60,000 nt of DNA, taken from contig NC_045138.2 of the NCBI RefSeq assembly GCF_008831285.2, forward strand, positions 8,587,205 through 8,647,204, read 5' to 3'. This DNA is from Nymphaea colorata. Taxonomy: Eukaryota; Streptophyta; Magnoliopsida; Nymphaeales; Nymphaeaceae. How positions within the stretch are numbered: the first letter of the stretch is position 1; every line of letters begins with the position of its first letter. The notes below the pieces were generated by a model, which was not told the DNA's origin, searched no databases, and saw only the letters and a list, made by a program, of their open reading frames with translations. Below are positions 50,124-60,000 of this stretch, in pieces. The position numbers and the translations under genes were made by a program.

Positions 50124-51269
50124 CTCTGAGAAGTGTCATTTTTCCAAGCTGCGGTATGATTTGTCGATGGCCAATAGCTATATCTTGTGAAAAGCAGTTC
50201 ACTCTGTAACTGCAGAAGGTCTAGCGTATGCTGCTTCATTCGGTACCTGTCATTTTTGTGAGCCTGGTCTGTTACATGTTTTCATTTTGTAGAATACTTT
50301 TGGTGTAAAATGTTTGCAAGCTTACATCGAATTGGATTGTGGTTAAACATATTTCCTTGTACACCAAATCGATGAAGTTCTGATGCGTCTTCCCGTGATT
50401 TTTGAACAAAAGACCAAATTCAATGTTGATGAATTTTTCAATAAACTCAATTCCAGAACATGAAAAGACAACCAATTGTAGATTTTCAATTTCAGCATAC
50501 GGAGCTTCGTCCAACAGATTCAATTATTCTCCCTTCCTTTTCTCTGGAGAGAACAGAAGTTCAGTACCTTAATACTCAGCCTATATTATTGAAATGTTTT
50601 TCCTTTTTTTTTTCCCACTGTAGTTCCCTTTTCATAGGTCCCTGGTTCTATCATTTTTCTTCTCCTTCAATAGTGTATCATGCGAGCAGATTGGAGATCC
50701 ACATCCATTGCATAGTCTGCACCTTTTTTGGTTATTTTTCAATTGTATGGAAGTGGAGATCTCCAGCAGGCTCATTGGAGCTCCTCTCTCTCTCTCTCTC
50801 TCTATCTCAAGAAAATCCAGGATTGACTAAAAGTGAGACTGTTAAAACAGCCTTGATGCACTCAACGCAGTACATCTTAACCTTGGTAGTTCTCAGCTAC
50901 TGGTAAAATATCAGTTATTTTACCCTAAGGCCCATTTTGCTTGGCACAATTGGGAATGAATTCCAGGAAAAGCAATACAAAAAGAAAGATTCTTCCATTG
51001 GTAGTAAGGATCAAGAGGTTTATCAGTCGGAGTCGAAGTTTATCTGGCTTCGTGCATGAACTTCAAATTAACTGAACATCGCAAGAAAGTAATTGTATAT
51101 AATCTCAAGGAGACTAAAAAAAAAAGCAAACCACCTGCTGGATGATAGGCCTCGAACCAATTTATTAATTAAAAAATTATCCTGAACAAAGAATTAAAAG
51201 AACAACAAACGGTGAAGAAAGAAAAGGAAAAAGAGAAGCGTAGAAATGACAGAGATTTCCTAAGCACAA
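50124..51269. other. HIPL1 3' untranslated region and spacer
   Basis: CAATAAACTCAATTCC at 50440 contains AATAAA and is a candidate polyadenylation signal. A (TC)n run lies at 50786-50812. No further gene was found. Confidence 0.6.
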
Positions 51270-51506
51270 AAAGCAAACAGAGATCCCATCCATCGCAGGT
51301 TCTGACCTAACAATACGGAACACCTGCAAAAATTTATTGATCAGATTAAAACCCACGAACAATGGACTTTTGCCTTCCAAGCATGACAGAATCCGTAGAA
51401 GCCAATGTCTCTGATTTGAGACGAGAATAACCCTCCTGCCGTAGCGGGCAGGAACCCACTCAAGCACTCTTTCTAGCGCTTCATATTCTTGAAACCATTG
51501 CCGCAA
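51270..51506 (-). pseudogene. Possible RNase H-like fragment of a retroelement
   Basis: The - strand frame from 51506 reads EYEALERVLEWVPARYGRRVI, which resembles helix A and the following strand of RVT_3-type RNase H domains (AE.EAL..GL..A...G...V). The expected second Asp (SDS) is replaced by SNQ. It could be the far 3' end of the LINE at 52.5-56.2 kb, separated by the element at 52138-52475, or a chance resemblance. Confidence 0.3.
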
Positions 51507-52137
51507 ATATCATTCTCGACTTTAATGGCAAGGTTTTTTTAGGGTATTTTTTTGGCAAAGTTTTTTTTTTCTTTATCCAAAAAATCTCTAGAAAAGCACA
51601 GCAAATTTTAAAAAATTATAAAATTTCTAAACATTAGAGAAAAATAAAATAAATAAGAACTTAATAAGAAGACATAATTAAAACTAGATGGAAGTGATAC
51701 AAAGGATGTTTAAATGATGATAAAAATAATGAAAAAATAATTTTAATTTAAGTTTAAAATGGAATCAATGCTAATATTACTGTTAAAAAAAATAAACATA
51801 AAAAGGTAGGAAAAATTGTAAAAAAATCGTGATAAATTTAGACTTTTATTTTTCTAAAATTGTGATTTTTTTCATTTTATTTTTCCATTTTTCCATTAAT
51901 ATGGTGATATTTTCAAGAATAACACGTGATGCTAATTGAAACCTCCCACTGGCAATGAAGGGCTTGATATAAAAGGATTCTGGTCACTGGGATTTAACTT
52001 CATAAATTCCATACTGGCCAGGCCCTGGCCAGGCCTTCTAACAATCTAAACACAAGCAGCACCATCACTTAGGTCAGACCAAGGGTCAGACAGAGGTTCC
52101 AGAAGATCCCAGACATTGAACTCAGTCTTGTTATGGA
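51507..52137. other. AT-rich spacer
   Basis: Very A-rich stretch followed by ordinary spacer. No feature was recognised. Confidence 0.6.
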
Positions 52138-52475
52138 TAACGCTGAGCACTGAGCCGGCCGGATACCCAATGAGTACGCCATATCCGGTTTCAACTCAGG
52201 CCCAAGCCCGAAAATTGGGCACCGGCCCGACCCGACCTAATAAGTTGTCAGGCCAGCAAGACTTGACCTGATAACTTACTTTTTCTATCATTTTATTGAT
52301 TTATATATATTTTATTATAATTTTTATTTATACATGATTTTATATTAAAAAATATATTCTTTTATTTTAACCACACAGGGCAGAGCCTGGGCTTGGGCTT
52401 TGGGTAGTCAGGCCGAGCTCATGCCGGAATGACAGACTGTGGCCCAGTTCGAGCCTGACTCTATGCCCAGCCTTA
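52138..52475. mobile_element. 338-bp hAT-like MITE relic
   Basis: The left end TAACGCTGAGCACTGAGCCGG and the right end, TAAGGCTGGGCATAGAGTCAG on the opposite strand, are imperfect inverted repeats. GC-rich arms with GGCCCGA words flank an AT-rich centre (52270-52370), as in the element at 8729-8906. An 8-bp target duplication is not clear. Confidence 0.5.
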
Positions 52476-53308
52476 ATTATAAAATAATGCATCGACACAC
52501 ACTTTCTTTACAAGATTCCATAATGAGAGTCCTCATTCATCAAAGCTTGTTTTTAGCTGTACAGTACAAAGTCGTCCGTATCAGCAGGTGAGCCAATTTG
52601 CTCTTGGAGAGGCATCTTTCAGCCAAATCCACTTCCTCCATGTTTCAACAAGATGAGCCTCCCTAACTTTTTGCCACCATGCAACAAAATTTGATGTCTC
52701 AACAGGGTGACAGTCCAACAACAACTGGTCCTCGTAGTTTTGTAACCATGGAACATCCACTTTCCACCTGCAAAGAAGTTCCTTGAACTGTTGAACAGAG
52801 CCAACACTATAGCCACCCACCGGCTCAAGGTTTCCTCGAGTTGATCATATTCATCCACTGTCAGCAGGGAATATAAACAAACCTCTGCCCACTTACAATG
52901 AAGTCAGGGAGGGGTATTCCCCTTCCATTAAAAAGCAAAAGAATACAAGAATGAAAAATATTTGCAAGACAAAAAAACAAAAGGTTTTTTAAAGCAAAAA
53001 CAGAACCGCCTAGGCTCTGATGGCCATCTGCTCCATAAGCGCAGGGATATACAGTTAACTGACACAAAGTCAGTACACATTAACATTTAAAGCAGTTATG
53101 AACAAGGGGTGAGGTAACGTATGATCCTTCCAGAAGTGGGAGTTAGAGTGAATTTTGAGCAACTCCACTCCAAGAGAGATTTCCGTTAACAAAAGATCTG
53201 AAAAGAAGTTTGACTTTAATCTGGTCCATAATATGTCGTCCAGTCATCTGCTTTTTAATAATTGGATGCTCATCTAACCATAATATCCCAGCACAAAACA
53301 GTCAACTC

Positions 53309-53394
53309 CATACAAAACAGTAAGCACCACTTCAACTATGCAGCCCAACATCATACAAAACAGTAAGCACCACTTCAACTATGCAGCCCAACAT
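53309..53394. repeat. 43-bp tandem duplication
   Basis: CATACAAAACAGTAAGCACC...CAGCCCAACAT occurs twice in a row (53309 and 53352) with no visible mismatch, inside the 3' part of the LINE. Confidence 0.95.
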
Positions 53395-53649
53395 ATCTTT
53401 GATTTTTCAGTGTGGGGAGAATGATTTAATCATGAGCCAGTGTTGGATAGCTATCTTAACAGCATCTGGCCATTCCTGTTTGTGAAACAGTTCGCAGCAT
53501 GAATTCCAAACCTCCCTTTTTGCATCAGTGACGGGTTTGACATTGCCTTTATGAATAGCTAAGTTTCTATAACTTCAAATTTTCCACAAAATAACATTAA
53601 AGCACAAAACCCAACACTGACAAAATTCCTTACAGCAAAATCTTTTACG

Positions 53650-53997
53650 TCACCACCAATCCCAGGCCCTATCACACTTGTTTGTTATAAACCCTCTAAC
53701 CTTCAACCAGGATAAAATATGTTTCCAAATGCATGTAGCAAAAGAACAAGAAAAAAACAAATGAGTGTCATCCTCCATAAGTCTGCTGCATAACCTGCAT
53801 TGAGATGCAAGCAGGAGACCCATTCTCTGAGTCCATTTTTCTCTAGGGGGCCTATGAAAACTCCGAACATAAGAAAACCAACGTGCTCGAAGGAGACTCG
53901 TAGATTGCCAAAGATCGCATGTCCATTTCACCTCAGTCCCCCGCACCCTAACATGTTCCCATATTTGTCTTTGAGATGTAATGGCTTCAAAGTACAT
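53650..53997 (-). pseudogene. LINE zf-RVT domain
   Basis: The frame reads VKWTCDLWQSTSLLRARWFSY, ASQCRLCSRLMEDDTHLFFS and CSFATCIWKHILSWLKVRG. The C-x2-C, H-L-F-F-S-C and W pattern is the zinc-binding reverse-transcriptase domain found after the RT of plant LINEs. It is open for 115 codons but disconnected from the RT by stops. Confidence 0.82.
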
Positions 53998-54170
53998 TTA
54001 CAACTTAGAAAATCAGCAGCATAGGTCAGATCATATATATTTTGAAGAGGTCCCCACCTCTCCTTACTATTACTGTCCATGGAGAGAACCTCCTCGATAC
54101 ATTTATCTCGAAGGGATTCCACATCTCCATAATGCTAAGGATGGACTGAATTTAAAAGGATACCATCATG

Positions 54171-55139
54171 TCATGGATCATACCAGATTTTGGCCAACTC
54201 ACCATTGTGAACGACCCAACAAACATCATTTTTAATCTTCTTCCATTCAACTATTATGTCATGCCACAAAGGGGCAAGATTACCCCCAAGATGAGAGCTC
54301 CATGTACATAATCTGGCCCAAAGATCTGGCTGAATAAGAGCAACCCAAGGCAAGAAAGCTAAATTAGGAGTGCTAATTTCATTAATGCCAATACCACCTT
54401 CTTTTATAGGCAATGAAAGAATATGCCAGGAGATGAGATGGAGTTTGCCTTTATCATCTTGATCACCCCACAAAAACTTTTTCATTATGCTTTCCATGCA
54501 CTTAATGACAGAGGATGAACATTTAATAACTGATGCCCAATAAGCAGGAAGAGCAGTCAAGACTGATTTAATAAGACATATTTGGCCAACATAGGATAAA
54601 AGCTTCCCTTTCCGCAAGCTTAATTTATTCTGCATTTTAAGGAGAACTGAATCCCAAACAAACTTTCCCAGATTTTCCGGACGTAAGGGAAGACCCAAAT
54701 GAGTAGTGGGAAAAAACCCTTGTTGCCAACCAAATTGATGAGTAATATAAGAAACATCACGATCAGCAGGGCGAAATGGAAAGAAGAGAGATATGTCTCT
54801 ATTTATTTTCATACTAGCACCGTATTCGAGGTTGGAAATGATAACTTCCAGTACGTGTCAATGGTATGGGTGAGCTCTGAGGAAAAGCATCAGATCATCG
54901 ACATAAATTGTGGAGACGACACCCTCCACTCTGTTATCCAGCTTCGGCATGAAGAGGGACTTGCCCACAACAGCAGCTTGCAAAGATTTAAAGAACATCT
55001 CCACTACTAAAAGAAACAGATAGGGTGACAGAGAATCGCCTTGGCTAAGACCACGGGTCGTATCCAAATAATCACTTCCCTGAGAAGCCATCATCACAAC
55101 ATAAGAAACACTAAGCGACATAAACCATAATTGGATCAA
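54171..55139 (-). pseudogene. LINE reverse transcriptase core and thumb
   Basis: Two open blocks, 54858-55139 and 54171-54812, carry RGLSQGDSLSPYLFLLVVEMF, the catalytic IYVDDLMLFLRA (near 54886-54907) and then THLGLPLRPENLGKFVWD, SYVGQICLIKSVLTALPAYW and KEGGIGINEISTPNLAFLPW. The shift between the blocks lies at about 54830-54860. The second block is unusually long for a decayed LINE (213 codons). Confidence 0.87.
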
Positions 55140-55149
55140 TCTAAACTGG

Positions 55150-55420
55150 ATGAAATCGGAGATGTGACATAGCAGGCCTCAAGAACCTCCAACTAACCTG
55201 CTCGGATGCTTTAGAAAGATCCATCTTAATACCTATACATGGGCTTCTGTCTTGAGACATCGCGTAGACCATCTCGTGTGCCAGTAGGAAGCTATGATGA
55301 ATGCTCCTTTGTCCCAAGAAAGCACCTTGACAGCTATGGCAAAATCTTTCTCATACGAAAAACCATATTTAAAAATACTGTTTTCAAGGGCAATTGGTCT
55401 AAAGTTAAAGATGTGACTCT
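55150..55420 (-). pseudogene. LINE RT N-terminal part
   Basis: The - strand frame reads HIFNFRPIALENSIFKYGFS and AVKVLSWDKGAFI, the RT entry block (DFRPI.L.N, Q.AF). The next block (AYDMVYAMSQDRSPCIGIKM on neighbouring frames) is shifted. The hAT MITE lies immediately upstream. Confidence 0.7.
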
Positions 55421-55423
55421 CTG

Positions 55424-55636
55424 CAGCGGCGAAGCCAAGGTAGGCCCAGCTTGGGCATGGGCTCCACATCAAATTCTTTTTTCTTTTTTTTAAAAAAATT
55501 TATATGTAAATTTTAAAAAACTTCATTTGTTTTATATAAAAAATTTGAAAAAAATGATATTTCAGACCTACCTAGTCAAAATTCAAAAACTTTAATTGAA
55601 CCCTCTCATAAGAAAAAACTTCTGTCCTTCTTCACT
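55424..55636. mobile_element. 213-bp hAT-like MITE in the LINE
   Basis: The left end CAGCGGCGAAGCC matches the family end at 30950 (CAGCGGCGGAGC on the other strand). The interior 'atatgtaaattttaaaa..ttgttttatataaaaaatttgaaaaaaatgatatttc' matches 29800-29860. The right end is eroded. Flanks ACTCTCTG (55416-55423) and AATCTTTG (55637-55644) agree at 6 of 8 bases. Confidence 0.65.
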
Positions 55637-55644
55637 AATCTTTG

Positions 55645-56198
55645 GTAGCTGCACTCACATTCGGCCCGACAATGTCTCTATGTTTTGGAGGAAGGCATTG
55701 GGAAAACCATCAGAGAACTTTGAGGCCTAGCCTACATAACGGCATAGAAGATCTCGTCATCTCTTATTTGTTGGATGAGGTCGGCATTGTTCTACTCTAA
55801 AACCATTGGGCCATCCCATAAAAGCGTATGGAGACTCCCTATAGAGCCATCTTGTGAGTAAAAATTGTTAAAATGTCTCATGCAGGCCTTTAATATATGA
55901 TCGTGACCACTAAAGGTGCCATCGTCTGTTTTCCAAAATATTTTGTTTTTTTGTTTTTTTTTTGCGGTTACTTCTTTTTCTATACATATTATGAAAAAAT
56001 TTAGTGTTCGTATCTCCTTCTTTGAGCCATTGGACCATGTATCATGCCAGAATTTTATATCCCATTTTCTCATTTTCCTCTGCACAAAGTTAGCTATTTT
56101 CTCCCAGCCCCATCGAATTCCTCTAAGCACCCACGTCGCTTCCTTGCAATTTTTGATCGACCATAGGCTATGGATGTTTAATATATCTATTTAATAAA
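55645..56198 (-). pseudogene. LINE linker between endonuclease and RT
   Basis: The block 55792-56130 reads LRGIRWGWEKIANFVQRKMR, KFWHDTWSNGSKKEIRTLNF, FWKTDDGTFSGHDHILKACM and HFNNFYSQDGS. Its W..G.KNT.FFH / I..AC..HF..L pattern is typical of the segment preceding the RT. The frame continues to 56198, where the copia LTR cuts it. Confidence 0.7.
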
Positions 56199-56596
56199 TG
56201 TTGGAACTTTGCTAGGAATCTAGATAGCGCACAAACGAATATGCAGAAATCAAAAGAGACATTCATGATTCATGTGTTTCATAAAGGACGGAAGAAGAAC
56301 CTGTAGAGGCGACCGCCGACTGAATGTCGGCGGCTGTGGGAAGAACGACTACAGTCCCCATAGAGTCGTTCCTCTGCGGAGGTAGCGGCGGCGGCGGCAA
56401 TGTGTTTCTTTCCTCAGCCATAGCAGCCCAGTGATAGGGACAGGCAATTCATGTATGGCTAAGGGGACCGATTACCCAGACGGTAAAAACTTGATGTGTC
56501 TCACACCATCACAAGACACAAACATTTATACTTAGGGTCCCAAACGGATATGGACCCGTATCGACGCAGGACTATTCAGATGGGGAAATCACAACA
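56199..56596 (-). repeat. 3' LTR of the second copia element
   Basis: On the - strand the 398-base LTR begins TGTTGTGATTTCCCC and ends GTTCCAACA, with TGTTG/CAACA as terminal inverted repeats. A TATA box (AGTATAAATG on the - strand) lies at about 56526-56535. A GGC/GCC-rich patch (56323-56400) is unusual for this AT-rich region. Confidence 0.85.
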
Positions 56597-56608
56597 ATCT
56601 CCCACTAG
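56597..56608 (-). other. Polypurine tract of the second copia element
   Basis: TAGTGGGAGAT on the - strand directly precedes the 3' LTR, the usual position and form (GTGGGAGA) in plant copia elements. Confidence 0.85.
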
Positions 56609-56796
56609 TTCAAGTCGATATCGAGGGTAAACAGAATGAATGGACTAGCCTTAAAATCCATTCTAAGGTCCCACCTTGTTGTCTTACAAAACTTCTCAAC
56701 AAACAAACGAGAATACAAAATAAATAGACAACAAACTTAATGAGAATCAACAAACTGTATGTGATCACATTCATAAATGTTTGCATAATAGTGTGT

Positions 56797-57321
56797 TTAC
56801 ATTGAACTACACAAACTCATCCTCTTAACATGTTTAAAGAACATACCAGATGTTAGCGCTTTAGTAAGAGGATCTGCAACCATATCTGTAGTTCCAATGT
56901 GTTGAATACACACTAGTTGATTCTTTGTCCTTTCCTTAACAACAAAATACTTAAGTTCCATATGCTTACAAGAAGTAGTACTTTTGTTGTTGTTGGAAAA
57001 GAACACTGCAGCTTCATTATCACAGTGAACCTTAAGTGGTCTCTCAATAAATTCCACTATCTTGAGCTGTGAAATGAAATTCTTTATCCAAATTGTCTGT
57101 GATGTAGTCTCATATAATGCAATGAATTCTGCTTCCATGGTGTGAGCAGCAGTCACAGTCTGCTTTTTGCTCCCCCATGAAATGGCACCTCATGATAGAA
57201 GGAAAACAAAACCAGTAGTAGACTTCCTACTATCGGCACATCCTCCAAGATCGGTGTCAGAATAGCCAATCACTTCTAAATGGTCCACCTTGCGATATGT
57301 CAACATGTAATCTTTTGTCCC
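56797..57321 (-). pseudogene. Copia RNase H remnant
   Basis: The frame reads GYSDTDLGGCADSRKSTTGF, a stop (TGA near 57191), GAISWGSKKQTVTAAHTMEAEF and then CDNEAAVFFSNNNKST..KHMELKY. The D..WAG and S..EAE motifs appear as DTDLGG and HTMEAEF; the order is that of copia RNase H. Another stop (TAA near 57322) separates it from the RT. Confidence 0.85.
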
Positions 57322-58265
57322 TTATAAGTATCGCATGACTCTCTTTACGGTCTTCCAATGTGCCATGCCTAGATTAAATTGAAATCTACCAACCATGCCA
57401 ACAACAAAGGAAATGTCAGGCCTAGTGCAAATCTGCGCATACTGCAAGCTGCCAACCGCTGATGCATATGGAATGTTGATCATTTGTGCCTTTTCAAATT
57501 CGTCCTTTGGACAATCATTTACGCTCAATTTATCCTCTTTAGCTATGGGTGCCGAAGTAGGAGAACAATTCTCCATCCCATATCTCTTAATAACTTTATT
57601 GATGTATGCTGATTGGGAGAGACTTAAAATCCATTTAGATCTGTCTCGACGAATCTCAATGCCGAGAACAAATGAAGCCTCACCCATGTCCTTCATCTCA
57701 AAATGAAATGCGAGAAAATGTTTGGTTTCTGTTAGCAATTGAAGATCATTTGAAGCAAGCAAAATGTCATCCACATATAAAGTCAAAATTATGAACTTAC
57801 TCCTACATGTCTTAAGATACACACATCGATCAATAATGTTTTCTGTAAACCCAAAAGTCGTAATGACTTCGGAAAACTTAATGTACCATTGACGTGAGGT
57901 CTGTTTAAGTCCATAAATCGCTTTATTAAGTTTGTATACCAAATGATCTTTACCACTCTCAGAAAACCCTTGAGGTTGATCCATATATACCTTTTTATCC
58001 AAATCACCATTCAAGAAAGCCGTTTTCATATCCATCTGATGTAGCTCTAAGTCAAAATGAGCTACAAGTGCAAGGACAATCCTCATTGACTCTTTAGCAG
58101 AGACAGGTGAATATGTCTCATTATAGTCAATGCCCTCCATTTGTGTGAATCCTTTAGCAACTAATCTTGCCTTGTATCTCTCTATGTTGCCTTTAGAGTC
58201 CCTCTTGGTCTTATAGACCCATTTACATCCTACGGGTTTTATTCATTTAAGCAACGATACAAGAC
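57322..58265 (-). pseudogene. Copia reverse transcriptase
   Basis: From 58230 the frame reads CKWVYKTKRDSKGNIERYKA, then DYNETYSPVSAKESMRIVLA, MDMKTAFLNGDLDKKVYMDQ, AIYGLKQTSRQWYIKF, the catalytic LYVDDILLASND (near 57760-57785), FVLGIEIRRDRSKWILSLSQ and CTRPDISFVVGMVGRFQ. The core is open for 272 codons and retains the YVDD box. A TGA near 58240 separates it from the preceding integrase C-terminal part. Confidence 0.92.
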
Positions 58266-58266
58266 T

Positions 58267-60000
58267 CTATGTTTGGTTTTTAGCCATAGAGTCAAGCTTT
58301 TCTTTCATGGCATTAATCCAGAACCTGTATTGTTTGCTTTCAACGGCTTCATTGAATGTGAAATGATCATCATCAACATCTATGAAATCACTAGGCTCTT
58401 GTAGGTATACCACATAGTCTGATGATATAGCAGATCTCCTGGCTCTTGCAGATCTACGAATAGGTAATTGTTCATTTTCAATTTGTATGTCTACATTCTG
58501 TTCGTATTCATCAGTATGATCTACATTTAATTCATTTGAATCTGATGCATTACCTGTATGATTTGCATTCATGTCATCCTGGGAGACAACATAATCATAC
58601 ACATTTATATTCTCTTTATCAGGTCTACTTTCAGTATCCTGTATTTCCTCAAAAGTGAGGTTTTGTAATGCATCTAACCCAAAAGAGCCATCTTCCAGGA
58701 ACTTAGCCTTATCTGTTTCCACAATATGTGGTGTATGAGATGGACAATAAAACCTATAACCTTTCGATCTTTCTGGATAACCAATAAAGAAACCACTGGT
58801 TGTTCTAGGATCAAAGACTTTTATGTAGGGGTTATACAATTTAGCTTCAGCAGGACATCCCCATATGTGCATATAAGAAAGAAAAAGGTTTCCTACATGT
58901 CCATAACTCGTAAGGAGTTGTAGGAACAGCTTTAGTAGGAACCCTATTTTGGATATGCACTACTGTCCTGAGAGCTTCACCCCACAAGGTTAGAGGGAGA
59001 GTAGAGTAATTTAACATAGCTCGAACCATTTCTTTAAGTGTACAATTTCTTCTTTCAGCAACACCATTTTGATAGGCACTGCCTGGCATAGTGTATTGAG
59101 GCACAATGCCTTCTTCCTTTAGAAATCGCACTAATGGTCCATCCCTTTGTCCCATCTCAGTAAACCTACCATAATATTCACCACCTCTATCTGATCTGAC
59201 TATCTTGATAACCTCACCGGTTTGTTTCTCTACTTCTTTTTTATAGTCCTTGAAAACTTGACACACATCGGATTTTTCAAAGATTAAGTAGAGATACAAA
59301 TACCGAGAATAGTCATCTATAAAGGTGACAAAATACTTTTCGCCTGTGTAACAAGGAGGGAAAGGTCCACAAACATCTGTGTGAACAATTCCTAATCTTT
59401 CAGTATATCGCTCGGCACCTTCTTTATATATGTTAGTTTGCTTTGCCTTTATGCAATCTACACATATGTCGTTATCTGTAAAATCAAGATATCGTAAGAT
59501 CCCTTCATTTATGAGTCTCCTTATTCTCTTTTCAGATATATGACCCAAACGGCAGTGCCATAGCATGTATGAATCACCCTTTATGGTACTACACTTATTG
59601 TCAATTATATTATGACTAGAAACTAACGATTCAGGAGATTGGATCTTCACATTCAACTTGTATAAATCATCACACAAAATAGCAGAACCAATTTCAACAA
59701 GATCTTTATAAATGAACATTTTTGAATTTTTAAACTTTAAACAAAAATCAAATTTGTCCAGTCTTGATACAGAAATCAAGTTTCTACTATATGATGGAAC
59801 AAAGAAAACATCATGAAGATCCAAAACAAAGCCAGTATCAAGCCTAATCTGGCATTCTCCTACAGCCTTCACATGTGAGCGCATTTTGTTTCCTAAGAAA
59901 ATGCTCCTTTCATGTAGCGTTGGTTCCCTTTTGCTCAGAAAGTCCTGTAAAGAATTGGTAATATGCACAGTAGCACTAGAGTCAATCCACCAGCTATTAA
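58267..60000 (-). pseudogene. Copia protease end, GAG-pre-integrase and integrase
   Basis: The frame entering at 60000 reads [13 protein letters not shown], a protease site with Ser in the Gly position of D-S/T-G-A. GAG-pre-integrase follows ([30 protein letters not shown]). The integrase core has [22 protein letters not shown] and [15 protein letters not shown], so Asp, Asp and Glu are all present. A frameshift near 58850-58890 moves to the frame [39 protein letters not shown] and the acidic linker before RT. The Met at 59968 is internal, not a true start. Confidence 0.92.

Larger units (their letters stand above)
52500..56198 (-). mobile_element. Decayed LINE on the - strand, interrupted by a copia insertion
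   Basis: Reading leftwards from 56198 I see an endonuclease-RT linker, RT entry (FNFRPIAL), RT core (RGLSQGDSLSPYLF, YVDDLMLF), RT thumb (HLGLPLRPENLGKFVW) and a zf-RVT domain. This is the ORF2 order of plant L1-like LINEs. The endonuclease itself is not in the window because a copia element begins at 56199. A hAT MITE sits at 55424-55636. Stops and frameshifts occur between blocks. The 3' limit near 52500 is approximate. Confidence 0.82.
56199..60000 (-). mobile_element. Second Ty1/copia element (-), inserted in the LINE, continuing past the window end
   Basis: The 3' LTR (56199-56596), a polypurine tract, RNase H, RT, integrase, GAG-pre-integrase and the protease site follow in order on the - strand. 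Gag, PBS and 5' LTR lie beyond 60000. The flank before the LTR is ATAAA (56194-56198), the expected target duplication to be found after the 5' LTR. Its protein sequence differs strongly from the element in HIPL1, so it is another lineage. It carries at least one frameshift and three stops. Confidence 0.92.

Overview
The window is nuclear DNA of a flowering plant. It holds two single-copy-type plant genes with plant-style GT..AG introns, a dense and partly nested population of Ty1/copia elements, LINEs and small DNA transposons, and AT-rich spacers with many (TA)n and (GA)n runs. I cannot place it more closely than angiosperm. No bacterial, organellar or viral gene set, rRNA, tRNA or CRISPR array was seen.

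Layout. 1-6.8 kb: a decayed copia element on the + strand, split inside its integrase by a 3.16-kb insertion that looks like a solo LTR of a Tat/Ogre-type gypsy element. 6.8-11.3 kb: a 5'-truncated, decayed LINE (+) that cut off the copia 3' end and itself carries a 178-bp hAT-like MITE. 11.3-19.7 kb: non-coding DNA with Harbinger-like and related short repeats and an 'ATCCAA'-rich region with a 229-bp tandem duplication. 19.7-24.7 kb: a P-class PPR-SMR gene (+) with a likely leader intron. 24.8-37.8 kb: spacer with an interleaved segmental duplication (A-B-A-B), hAT and Harbinger MITEs and microsatellites. 37.85-50.12 kb: a seven-exon HIPL1-type gene (+), encoding a secreted, probably GPI-anchored protein with a glucose/sorbosone-dehydrogenase-like propeller. 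Its 7.5-kb second intron contains an almost intact, very young copia element in antisense orientation (40135-45581). 51.2-56.2 kb: a decayed LINE on the - strand with more MITEs. 56.2-60 kb: a second copia element (-) inserted in that LINE and running off the window end.

How the genes relate. The PPR-SMR protein should act on organellar RNA, while the HIPL1 protein should act at the cell surface or wall, so no shared pathway is evident. From memory, their closest Arabidopsis relatives (At1g74750 and At1g74790) also lie next to each other on chromosome 1, so this window probably preserves an old gene neighbourhood that has been enlarged by transposons.

I found no convincing new biological system. 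The most informative observations are the exact nesting events (insertions whose target duplications restore the older reading frames), the near-identical LTRs of the intronic copia element with 47-bp repeats in its U3, the 22-residue tandem duplication in the PPR gene, and the interleaved segmental duplication at 27-31.5 kb.
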